Origin: Thalassotalea hakodatensis
GTDB taxonomy: Bacteria; Pseudomonadota; Gammaproteobacteria; Enterobacterales; Alteromonadaceae
Length of the DNA: 64,000 nucleotides
Assembly (NCBI RefSeq): GCF_030295995.1
Contig: NZ_AP027365.1
Location: forward strand, 3,752,066 to 3,816,065
Direction of reading: 5' to 3'
The notes under the pieces are model-generated. The model searched no databases and was not told where the DNA came from. It saw only the letters and a list, made by a program, of their open reading frames with translations. Position 1 is the first letter of the stretch, and each line of letters opens with the position of its first letter. The position numbers and the translations under genes were made by a program. This document shows positions 36,222 through 45,981 of the stretch, piece after piece.

Positions 36222-36496
36222 TCTTTCTTCCAGTTAAAGCAGGTTGATGTAACGAATGGTAACTAATCGAGTTAGAATGTGCCGTATAGGTTTGTGGAAA
36301 AATGTATCAAAGTGTACCTGTTGATGAAAAACATCTTTAATACCAATTCAATTCTACCCTATTTTGCCATAGATGCCTGTATACATCACTAGAATGGCTG
36401 CGATAGTTAGTGAAAGAACAATACATCAACGAATAGCCAAACTAATAAGCTGTTAACGGGCACAAAGCGATTCTTTAGTGGCTTACGAACGAGCAG
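36222..36496. other. Upstream region of the MipA gene; no gene seen
   Basis: No frame with a good start and ribosome-binding site was found on either strand. The part next to 36221 must hold the promoter of the MipA-DUF3019 unit; I see no clear operator. Confidence 0.4.
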
Positions 36497-36524
36497 TAAA
36501 AAACCCGCTTAAAGCGGGTTTTTT
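36497..36524. terminator. Symmetric intrinsic terminator
   Basis: AAAAAACCCGCTT and AAGCGGGTTTTTT form a symmetric hairpin that can act in both directions. On the minus strand it would stop readthrough from the serine hydrolase gene at 36858-38351 after passing the repeat. Confidence 0.8.
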
Positions 36525-36539
36525 ACTTATTATAATACT

Positions 36540-36665
36540 TAAGCAATACATTCAGCGTAGGGTAAATTGACAATGACAAGGCGCTTTAAGCGATGCATAG
36601 CTCGTGCTATGCGAGTCGAAAAAGCAACGATGTCAGAATCTATTTAATCATGCATGAGTTACATC
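36540..36665. repeat. Dispersed intergenic repeat, copy 2
   Basis: Close copy of 31014-31141 in the same orientation. This copy has the better central hairpin, GCATAGC-TCGT-GCTATGC, a perfect 7-bp stem. It also follows a terminator directly. The rest of the interval to 36857 is AT-rich and shows no gene. Confidence 0.8.
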
Positions 36666-36857
36666 ATGCTGCCCATATATAGAACAAGCAACTGATCATT
36701 AACTAAAAAATATAATACATAAAGTAGAATATCCCGCTTGTTGCCCCAATCAAGGGCTTAGTTAAACATTTTTAAATTTTATGAATTAAGATGCTTATAG
36801 AAAACAGCTTACGATCTTAGCTCTTATATTGAGAAGTTATAATGTAACGTCCTTACC

Positions 36858-38351
36858 TTAACTTTTCATCAGCTTTTTTAATTGCTCTTTAGCGTGTTTG
36901 TTATCAGGTTTTAACTCAAGTACTTTTTTATAAAGTTCAACTGCTTTATGTTTATCACCTAACAACCAATAAGTTTCCGCTAAGCTATCATAGGTATTGG
37001 CGCTTAAAGGATAAAGGTGCGTATTCAATTTAAAAATTTCTAACGCTTTTTGCAACTGCTTTTGTTCTATCAGCTTATAACCCCAGCTATTTAATGCGTC
37101 CTCTTCAAACTTTAACTGTTGAGTTTGCTGTAACTCTTTAGCAAGCTGCACAGCCTTTATATAACCTTGTGATTCTAATTCCTTCCAAAGTACTTTTATG
37201 GCAGGAGGCAAGCCAAAACCATTTTTTGCTTTCATTTGAGGAATATAAAAACCTGCAATTTCATCTATAAAGTGTGATGGAAGACCGCCCATAAGGTTGG
37301 TGAGCACCACAATTGATAGATCATCTTCTGGGTAAACAAAAAACGCGGCACGATCCCCTCCTGCTGCTGCAACTGCTGGGTGTTCCGGCCTTTCAACAAC
37401 AGGCCATCCTAATGCATAACCGTTTAATAATTTATTAAACCCTTTGGTTTTACCGCTAGTGAGTACTGCTGGTGTCCATAAGGTCTCGATACTTGAAGGT
37501 TTACTTAGGAGCTTTCCATTTTGTAAAGCAATAATCCAAGTAGCAATTTCTGTAGCAGTAGAACTCATGCCTGCCGTAGTACGAAGAAAAGCCGGGAAGT
37601 CTGCCGCCTTTATGTTCGATATTTCGCCCGAGCCATAATAATAAGTATAACGACGCGCAGAGTGCATTACTACGTCTTTAAGATTTGAAAAGCCGGCTTC
37701 TTCGGTTCTACCCATATTTGCTCTACGTAACTGGTTTTGAGTTATATAGTCGATAAAATTTTGGCCACTCACATTGTCTATGATTTTACCTATCAGCAAA
37801 TAATTCGTTTGGTTATAGCGAAATTGGCTATTGGCTTTAAAATCTAGTGGCCTTTTTTTAACTAATTCCCATGACGCTTTTGCACCCTCACTGGAAATTA
37901 ACTGGGCATTGTTGCTATTCATGATATCTGGTAGCCCTGAAGTGTGAGTTAATAGCTGTTTTACTGTAACGTTATGCCATTCAGCGGGTAAACTTGGTAT
38001 GTATTTAGAGATTTTTGCAGACACTTCAAGCTTGCCCTGCTCAACCAATTGCATTACCGCGACACCGGTAAATGCCTTAGTAATTGAGTTAATTGAAAAT
38101 ACGGTGTTATCGTCTACCGGAATAGCGTCTTGAATGTTGGCTAAACCATAACTTGCTGTTTTAACTATTTTTCCATTTTTAACAATAGCCAATTGTAAAC
38201 CAGGAATTTTTCTGTCGAGCATTTCAGCACGCAGAAAATCATCTATCTCGTCTGCCTGTGCTAAACCACTTGTTAGCCCCATTATTAGACAGAGTGAAAG
38301 TACAGTAGCTTTCACATATAGTGCTGTATTGTAACTAATAGATCTGCTCAT
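36858..38351 (-). CDS. Serine hydrolase (beta-lactamase fold) with C-terminal TPR repeats
   Basis: A 497-residue exported protein (signal TVLSLCLIMGLTSGLAQA). The catalytic domain has SITK in SINSITKAFTG and an LLTHTSGLPDI segment. The second motif reads YNQ in FRYNQTNYLLIG rather than YxN, and the third GGD in AAGGDRAAFF rather than HxG or KTG; both variants occur in a subgroup of this family. The last 110 residues hold TPR-like repeats (LEIFKLNTHLYPLSANTYDSLAE and the following repeat ending LKPDNKHAKEQL, given in part), probably for protein contacts. The AraC-type regulator gene lies upstream on the same strand. Confidence 0.85.
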   Translation of the reverse strand: MSRSISYNTALYVKATVLSLCLIMGLTSGLAQADEIDDFLRAEMLDRKIPGLQLAIVKNGKIVKTASYGLANIQDAIPVDDNTVFSINSITKAFTGVAVMQLVEQGKLEVSAKISKYIPSLPAEWHNVTVKQLLTHTSGLPDIMNSNNAQLISSEGAKASWELVKKRPLDFKANSQFRYNQTNYLLIGKIIDNVSGQNFIDYITQNQLRRANMGRTEEAGFSNLKDVVMHSARRYTYYYGSGEISNIKAADFPAFLRTTAGMSSTATEIATWIIALQNGKLLSKPSSIETLWTPAVLTSGKTKGFNKLLNGYALGWPVVERPEHPAVAAAGGDRAAFFVYPEDDLSIVVLTNLMGGLPSHFIDEIAGFYIPQMKAKNGFGLPPAIKVLWKELESQGYIKAVQLAKELQQTQQLKFEEDALNSWGYKLIEQKQLQKALEIFKLNTHLYPLSANTYDSLAETYWLLGDKHKAVELYKKVLELKPDNKHAKEQLKKLMKS

Positions 38352-38511
38352 TTTTCACCCTTTATACTAAACATGAAACCCAATAGTAAATATTTCCCTG
38401 CTAACTTAGTCGTGGAAAGAATCATTATTGGGCGATCATTTTGCCATTCGTTAAATAGTAATGGCGTCAACATTGAAGGGGTATAATGGCGTAGTTCTAG
38501 CAATAGTTCGA

Positions 38512-38528
38512 CCGACTAAAAAAGTCGG
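38512..38528. other. Small hairpin downstream of the AraC-type gene
   Basis: CCGACT-AAAAA-AGTCGG forms a 6-bp stem about 60 bases after the regulator gene on the minus strand. It has no following T tract; weak terminator or chance. Confidence 0.3.
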
Positions 38529-38589
38529 ACCTTGCATTTATATTGGGCTAGCGTGATTAATGAAAAATTAATTCATACCTATTGATAAC

Positions 38590-39753
38590 TTATGAATGTA
38601 ATTTTCGATATTGAGAAGGTGTCATCAACAGGTGTTTTTTAAAGGCAGTATTAAACGATGATTTTGAATTAAACCCCACTTCGTGCAAGATCTCTAAAAC
38701 CGTTTTTGACGGTTGCTCATTTTTGATCAGCATTTCGGCAGCTAAATTTATTCGATACAAATTCACGAAATCAAAGAAGTGTTGCCCTATTTTTCTGTTG
38801 ATAGTTATTGAGAGCTCACTGCTAGGTAGGTTAATTCGTTCCGCCAAAGTATCTACGCTTAAATAGGGATCTAAAAAAGGCTTATTATGCTCCATGTAGT
38901 TCCTTAATCGCAAAACAATAGCATCGTATTTTTCAGTTTCGATAGTGGGAGTTTTAGAAACACTTGAATTATCTTTACTGGTAGCCAGTTCATCAGTCAC
39001 TGTTATGGTTGAACTTACTCCGTTAAATAGCTCAGGTTTATGCAGCGCTTGCCACAATATCCAACAAATACTTAATAACGCCGAAATAACCATGAATAGT
39101 TGCACTAGTCTTTCTAACTCATAGTTTTGGTAAATCGAGAACCTAAAATACATTCTTCCTAAACCTATAAAATAGATCAGAGTAAACAAAAATATCAGTT
39201 GGGTTAACCAACGCTTGTTTAATCTATCTGCATCAGAGTAATTTTCTACAACAACTTTCCGATACCTTATTATATGTTTATAAATGGCTACAAGGTACAA
39301 GCCAAACTGTATAGATGTCATGAAATGAATAAAGGTTAATTCAGCTACAGCAGTGAAGTTGTCATACCAAAGCTGTTTTGAAGCATTATCCACACTGAAA
39401 AAATTGGGTATCATCACGAGACAAGCTATGACGTAAGGAATGGTGTGCAATAAGTGTTTAAGTTTTAATGTAAAGTCATTATAAATAGCTGTTTTAACAT
39501 AAAGGTATAAAGCCGGCCCCATAAACAGCGAAACATTATACCTAAGCATATCTAAATCGGGATAAGCTTGGTAAAAGTCGTTAAATATGATGTTACTCAA
39601 ATCAACGACTACAACTAATAGATAAGCTGCAAGTAGTTTATGACTTAAGCGATTGCCAGAACTAAGACTACAAAGATAGGTGGCTACAAATAAATAAGAA
39701 AAAAATATCACTAAGACAATATTTTCAAACATTACTACAATATTCTCAACCAC
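38590..39753 (-). CDS. Membrane-bound AraC-family transcriptional regulator
   Basis: A 387-residue protein with about seven N-terminal hydrophobic helices (for example VLVIFFSYLFVATYLC, LLAAYLLVVVVDLSNII and YVIACLVMIPNFF) and a C-terminal AraC DNA-binding domain (VDTLAERINLPSSELSITIN, then VLEILHEVGFNSKSSFNTAFKK). This layout is known in marine bacteria as a 7TM-sensor AraC type. The GTG start has AGGAAAG at good distance; an ATG at 39732 is the alternative. It is followed by the TPR serine hydrolase gene, a plausible target. Confidence 0.85.
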   Translation of the reverse strand: MVENIVVMFENIVLVIFFSYLFVATYLCSLSSGNRLSHKLLAAYLLVVVVDLSNIIFNDFYQAYPDLDMLRYNVSLFMGPALYLYVKTAIYNDFTLKLKHLLHTIPYVIACLVMIPNFFSVDNASKQLWYDNFTAVAELTFIHFMTSIQFGLYLVAIYKHIIRYRKVVVENYSDADRLNKRWLTQLIFLFTLIYFIGLGRMYFRFSIYQNYELERLVQLFMVISALLSICWILWQALHKPELFNGVSSTITVTDELATSKDNSSVSKTPTIETEKYDAIVLRLRNYMEHNKPFLDPYLSVDTLAERINLPSSELSITINRKIGQHFFDFVNLYRINLAAEMLIKNEQPSKTVLEILHEVGFNSKSSFNTAFKKHLLMTPSQYRKLHS

Positions 39754-40250
39754 TGAATACTTTCCTGTTTATATGCTATCGATGATTCGAAAATAAGAAT
39801 TATATCTAAATTTTCGTAAAAGTGAGTAAGTTACTCCAACTTCGTTCTGGCACCAACACGCTTATCGCTCTAAATAATCTAAGCCCTATCGATATAATGA
39901 TTACTTTGTCTGTGGAGCTCCAATGAGTAAAACAAACGCTATCGTCATCAAACAGTTAGCATTAGTTGTTTAATGATGAATGACTGTTTTAGTGGCTATT
40001 AATATGATAGTTAATTTAACGTCTTTTGAATATTAAAAATAGCTAAAAAATTATTGATGATATGACCACAATGACAGGACACTTGTCGCTAGGTAAGCCA
40101 AGGCTAACGTTTATATCGTATCAGAGCTGGCATTTTAAAATTAAATACCAGTGTCCGCTATAAGTCTTGATGCTGACCTTTCAGAATGAATAAACTAACG
40201 TCAAAAATTCGTATAATTAAAACAAAACATCTGTTGGTAGAATATTAATA
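39754..40250. other. Long AT-rich interval upstream of the AraC-type gene
   Basis: No convincing gene. A 16-codon frame (MSKTNAIVIKQLALVV, from about 39923) follows GTGGAGCTCCA but is too short to call. I see no tRNA or repeat. Confidence 0.35.
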
Positions 40251-40253
40251 GGG

Positions 40254-40283
40254 ATAAAAAAGCCTGAATATCACTATTCAGGC
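40254..40283 (-). terminator. Intrinsic terminator of groEL
   Basis: GCCTGAATA-GTGA-TATTCAGGC on the minus strand, a perfect 9-bp stem, followed by a run of T residues, about 45 bases after the groEL stop. Confidence 0.9.
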
Positions 40284-40327
40284 TTCGTTTCAATGGTTAG
40301 AGCTACAGTTATAGATTTAAAAATCTA

Positions 40328-41998
<1,671 letters not shown>

Positions 41999-42128
41999 TT
42001 ATGTTTGGCTCAGTTTTAAGTTTCTCACGTAAAACGAGTGATATTCGTTGTGAGTTAAATAACCTTTAAACCCTGCCTAAATTTCAACCAATACGTGAAT
42101 ATAGAATCAACGTACAATGAATTAATAT

Positions 42129-42419
42129 TTACTCAACGATAGCTAAAACATCAGTTTCGCTAAGAATCAATACCTCTTCACCATCGATTTTTTCCGCTTT
42201 TACGCCGTAGCCTTCATTGAAGATAACCTGGTCACCTACCTTTACGTCTAAGGCACGTACTTCACCGTTTTCTAAAATACGGCCGTTGCCTACGGCAACT
42301 ACTTCACCACGAGTCGATTTCTCAGCAGCGCTACCCGTTAAAACGATACCGCCAGCAGACTTAGACTCTACTTCTTTACGCTTAATAATTACGCGATCGT
42401 GTAATGGACGAATGCTCAT
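42129..42419 (-). CDS. groES: Co-chaperonin GroES (Hsp10)
   Basis: GroES caps the GroEL chamber. The 96-residue length is exact for the family. It shows the conserved start [14 protein letters not shown], the mobile loop region [19 protein letters not shown], and [22 protein letters not shown] precedes the ATG. A sigma-32-like promoter overlapping a hairpin lies about 50 bases upstream. Confidence 0.99.
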   Translation of the reverse strand: MSIRPLHDRVIIKRKEVESKSAGGIVLTGSAAEKSTRGEVVAVGNGRILENGEVRALDVKVGDQVIFNEGYGVKAEKIDGEEVLILSETDVLAIVE

Positions 42420-42467
42420 TTATTTCTCTCCTGAGAATGTTGTTAACAAAATAATTAAGTTGAAAGA

Positions 42468-42498
42468 TAAATAGGGCCGTATTTCATCAATACAACCC
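42468..42498 (-). promoter_or_regulatory. Hairpin and sigma-32-like promoter between fxsA and groES
   Basis: On the minus strand GGGTTGTA, 14 bases, then CCCTATTTA resembles the heat-shock -35 (CTTGAAA, poor match) and -10 (CCCCATNTA, good match). The same bases form a 10-bp hairpin with two G-U pairs (GGGTTGTATT / AATACGGCCC), which may end fxsA transcription. Which role is real, or both, is open. Confidence 0.4.
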
Positions 42499-42513
42499 TT
42501 TTTTTTAAAAAAA

Positions 42514-42993
42514 TTACTCTTTACGTTCAAATTCGCCTTCAATCGTTTTGTTCTCGTTACGTTGTTCAGGCTGTTGCTCTTCTTGATCAAACGGAGATTG
42601 TTGATGAAAGCCAAACTGTTGTGTATGTACAACGGTATGTTGTGATAATTGTTTTTGCACGGCATTAATCAAACCATTTCTAACCTGTGGGATTAATAGC
42701 GACAGACCAAAAAAGTCAGTAACAAAACCAGGTGTCACCAATAGCACACCTGCCACTAACAAAAGTAAACCCGCAACAATTTCATTAGACGGTGCTTCAC
42801 CCTGCGCCATTTTATCCTGCACAGATTGTAGAGTAGCAATTCCCTGCTGTTTTACATTCTTTGCGCCAAGCCATGCAGTAATAACAACAATTGCGATTGT
42901 GGGCCATGCACCAATTAATGCTCCTACCTGCATTAATACCATTATTTCAATGATGGGAATGACGATAAATAAAAAAAACAAAATGCGAAACAT
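42514..42993 (-). CDS. fxsA: FxsA family membrane protein
   Basis: FxsA is a small cytoplasmic-membrane protein named for relieving phage T7 exclusion by F plasmids; its normal role is unclear. The 159-residue protein has the family pattern: two N-terminal helices (LFFLFIVIPIIEIMVLMQVG and TIAIVVITAWLGAKNVK), a third helix LLLLVAGVLLVTPGFVTDFFGL with the TPGF signature, and a polar Gln/Glu-rich tail. It lies upstream of groES on the same strand, a common neighbourhood in gammaproteobacteria. Confidence 0.93.
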   Translation of the reverse strand: MFRILFFLFIVIPIIEIMVLMQVGALIGAWPTIAIVVITAWLGAKNVKQQGIATLQSVQDKMAQGEAPSNEIVAGLLLLVAGVLLVTPGFVTDFFGLSLLIPQVRNGLINAVQKQLSQHTVVHTQQFGFHQQSPFDQEEQQPEQRNENKTIEGEFERKE

Positions 42994-43120
42994 GTAATAA
43001 AATCTCCTAATACATTGAAACAGATATGAGGCTTATCAGGTCTTTTTCAACCAGTGACGTTTTACAGACTCTCAATATTACTTTAGATTAGGGCAAGCAC
43101 TAACAGATGGCCTCAATATT

Positions 43121-43441
43121 ATGTATCAAATCGTGTTATGTACCTGCCCTTCTAATGAGGTGGCGAATGAAATTGCTGAAGCACTCGTAAAACAAAGCAT
43201 AGCAGCTTGCGTGAATATTATTTCAAACGTTTCTTCTGTCTATTTATGGCAAGGTAATATTGAAAAAAACGTTGAAGTGCAACTAATCATCAAATCAAAA
43301 GCTGCAATATTTAAACAATTAGCTGATACAATTACCCAGCTCCACCCATATGACGTACCTGAAATTATCGCTTTGGATATTAGCAAAGGGAATCAGGATT
43401 ATTTAACTTGGCTAGATGAATCAATACATACTCATGATTAA
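43121..43441 (+). CDS. cutA: CutA family divalent cation tolerance protein
   Basis: CutA is a small very stable trimeric protein linked to copper tolerance. The 106-residue protein has the ferredoxin-like family pattern: VLCTCPSNEVANEIAEAL, AACVNIISNVSSVYLWQGNI, LIIKSKAAIFKQL and HPYDVPEIIALDI. It precedes and overlaps dsbD by 8 bases, a known cutA-dsbD pair in Enterobacteria, where membrane copper tolerance mapped to the locus. Confidence 0.96.
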   Translation: MYQIVLCTCPSNEVANEIAEALVKQSIAACVNIISNVSSVYLWQGNIEKNVEVQLIIKSKAAIFKQLADTITQLHPYDVPEIIALDISKGNQDYLTWLDESIHTHD

Positions 43442-45242
43442 ACATATTCTCTCCTTACTTTTACTACTTTGCGTTACAACTGTTTCTCTGGTTTCTGCAA
43501 GCCCTCAAGACTCTATTTTTGATAGTAGCGCTAGTTCACTGTTTAACAATGAAAAGGAGTTCTTATCACCCGATCTTGCCTTCAATTTTAATTTTGAACA
43601 AAAACAACAAACGGTAGAAATTACTTTCGATATTGTTGACGGTTATTATCTATATAAAAAACAGTTTTCTTTTGACGGTAAAAACGTCACAGTAAATGAA
43701 GTTGAACTACCTCAAGGGGTTCAACACGAGGATGAATTTTTTGGTATCCAAGAAATTTACGAAAAGCCGCTATCAATTACCCTTGTTTTAGAAAATATTG
43801 ATGACAATGCACAATTGGTGATCCGTTTTCAAGGGTGTGCCAAAAAAGGACTCTGTTACCCGCCTGAAATTAAAACCATTGATTTAATTTCCTCAAGTGC
43901 CAGTTCCGCTGATATTTTTGCGGCTATGTCACAAGATACGGGAGATAGCGCTTCAGTTAATACTAAGGTGTCAGCTAGCCCAAGTAGCGAACAACATCAA
44001 TTAGTGGAATTACTTAAAAATGAAAGCCTTTGGTGGACCCTTGCAGCCTTTTTCCTTGGTGGTTTATTGTTATCTTTTACTCCATGCGTATTTCCTATGT
44101 ACCCAATTTTAACGGGGATTATTGTTGGACAAAAACAAACATTAACGACTAACCGAGCCTTTACATTGTCTTTTACCTATGTACAGGGGATGGCAGTAAC
44201 CTATACCTTATTAGGTATAGTTGTTGCGTTAGCAGGTGCCAAATTTCAAGCGATGTTTCAACACCCTGCAGTACTGATTACATTAAGCGTGTTGTTTATT
44301 TTCCTAGCGTTTTCAATGTTTGGTGTTTTCAATTTAAGCCTACCGACCAGTTGGCAGCAAAAATTAAACAATTTAAGTAATAGCCAAAAATCGGGTTCTT
44401 ATGGTGGCGTTTTTAGTATGGGTGCAATATCAGGTTTAGTCGCTTCACCTTGCACCACCGCACCTTTAACCGGTGCTCTATTGTATATTTCTCAATCAGG
44501 GGATGTTGCCTTAGGGGCTGCTGCACTTTATGCATTGAGTTTAGGCATGGGAATACCACTACTTATTCTGGGTAGTTCTGGTGGCAAGCTACTTCCTAAA
44601 GCAGGACCTTGGATGGAAACAATAAAAGTTGTATTTGGCTTTTTATTATTAACGGTACCTGTATTTTTACTCGAAAGAATATTACCAAGTAGCATAGCAT
44701 TTTCACTATCTATAATTATTCTATTGTCAGCGAGTGCTTACTTCTTAAAGTTAACGTTAAAAAACCGAACCACTATAAAAAAGTTTTTCAATAGTGGTGT
44801 AATCGTCGCGATAACGTTATTTTTTAGCTACCACTTAGCACAGTACTACCAAGTGCTACCCACACAACACGCCGAAACAAAAGCCTTTACTTACGTCAAT
44901 AATTTAGCTGAGCTTGAAGCGGTTGTGAACGAAGCAAATGCTAATGGCGAAACGGTTATGGTCGATTTATACGCTGATTGGTGTGTCGCCTGTAAAGAGT
45001 TTGAACATAAAACCTTTCCAGTACCTGTGGTACAAAAAGCATTAGCGAATACTCACTTAGTGCAAATAGACCTTACTGATACTGGCTCTGCTGCAAGTAT
45101 TGCATTGATGAAGCATTATGATGTGTTTGGCTTACCCTCTATCTTATTTTTTAACTTAGAAGGTCAAGAGATAAGCCATCGTCGGGTTACGGGCTTTATG
45201 GCAGCGGATGAATTTGCTAAGCATATTGAAGACACTTTTTAG
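43434..45242 (+). CDS. dsbD: Thiol:disulfide interchange protein DsbD
   Basis: DsbD carries electrons from cytoplasmic thioredoxin across the inner membrane to DsbC, DsbG and CcmG. From the ATG at 43434 it has 602 residues: a signal peptide (ILSLLLLLCVTTVSLVSA), the alpha domain with the Cys pair in GCAKKGLCYPP, eight membrane helices with cysteines in FTPCVFPMYP and SPCTTAPL, and a C-terminal thioredoxin-like domain with DWCVACKEFE. It overlaps cutA. The upstream in-frame ATG at 43416 is inside cutA and unlikely. Confidence 0.97.
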   Translation: MIKHILSLLLLLCVTTVSLVSASPQDSIFDSSASSLFNNEKEFLSPDLAFNFNFEQKQQTVEITFDIVDGYYLYKKQFSFDGKNVTVNEVELPQGVQHEDEFFGIQEIYEKPLSITLVLENIDDNAQLVIRFQGCAKKGLCYPPEIKTIDLISSSASSADIFAAMSQDTGDSASVNTKVSASPSSEQHQLVELLKNESLWWTLAAFFLGGLLLSFTPCVFPMYPILTGIIVGQKQTLTTNRAFTLSFTYVQGMAVTYTLLGIVVALAGAKFQAMFQHPAVLITLSVLFIFLAFSMFGVFNLSLPTSWQQKLNNLSNSQKSGSYGGVFSMGAISGLVASPCTTAPLTGALLYISQSGDVALGAAALYALSLGMGIPLLILGSSGGKLLPKAGPWMETIKVVFGFLLLTVPVFLLERILPSSIAFSLSIIILLSASAYFLKLTLKNRTTIKKFFNSGVIVAITLFFSYHLAQYYQVLPTQHAETKAFTYVNNLAELEAVVNEANANGETVMVDLYADWCVACKEFEHKTFPVPVVQKALANTHLVQIDLTDTGSAASIALMKHYDVFGLPSILFFNLEGQEISHRRVTGFMAADEFAKHIEDTF

Positions 45243-45246
45243 ACAA

Positions 45247-45912
45247 TTAGACTTGCCAATTAATCGGCGCTTTTCCTAACTGCTGTAAATATTTATTGGT
45301 TTTGGAAAAGTGCTGGCAACCGAAAAAGCCACGATGTGCAGACAATGGCGACGGGTGAGGTGCGGTTAAAATAACGTGTTTTGTTGCATCGATGTTTTTA
45401 CCCTTCTTTTGTGCGTGAGCCCCCCACAGCAAAAAAACAATACCTTCACCATGCTTACTTAACAGTTCAATGACGCGATCAGTAAACTGTTCCCATCCTA
45501 GTTTTTTATGAGAGTGTGCTTGCCCTTCTTCTACAGTAAGCACAGTATTTAACAAAAATACGCCTTGCTCAGCCCAAGCTTGTAAATTACCGTGTTGAGG
45601 AAGTTGAAAGTCAGAGATATCAGTTTGCAATTCTTTATAGATATTCACTAACGATGGCGGTGGTTTAACACCTGGCTTGACCGAAAAACACAAACCATGT
45701 GCTTGGCCTGCACCGTGATAAGGATCTTGCCCTAGAATGACCACTTTTATCTGTTCAAACGAGGGCGAATCAAACGCTGCAAAAACTTCTTGTTCAGAAG
45801 GGTAAACATTAATTCCTTGCGCTCGACGTTGGTTTACGTACGATAACGTTTGTTGGAAATATTCATTTTGTTTTTCGTCTGCTAGCAACACAGACCAACT
45901 ATTCACATTCAT
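45247..45912 (-). CDS. ung: Uracil-DNA glycosylase
   Basis: Ung removes uracil from DNA and starts base-excision repair. The 221-residue protein has the family-1 motifs: [18 protein letters not shown] with catalytic Asp63, and the C-terminal [14 protein letters not shown] with the catalytic His loop. [14 protein letters not shown] and LLWGAHAQ are also conserved. It converges on dsbD with a 4-base gap and lies 69 bases downstream of the GGDEF-EAL gene on the same strand. Confidence 0.98.
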   Translation of the reverse strand: MNVNSWSVLLADEKQNEYFQQTLSYVNQRRAQGINVYPSEQEVFAAFDSPSFEQIKVVILGQDPYHGAGQAHGLCFSVKPGVKPPPSLVNIYKELQTDISDFQLPQHGNLQAWAEQGVFLLNTVLTVEEGQAHSHKKLGWEQFTDRVIELLSKHGEGIVFLLWGAHAQKKGKNIDATKHVILTAPHPSPLSAHRGFFGCQHFSKTNKYLQQLGKAPINWQV

Positions 45913-45981
45913 TAATCAACCCTAAGCTGTTTCGTTATATTATGCGATACTTTACTCTCACGACTTAGCTGCAAGAAGAGC

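Noticed and set aside
39923-39973. 16-codon frame after a GGAG-like site
   Set aside because: Too short and without any further support; it could be chance in an AT-rich interval.
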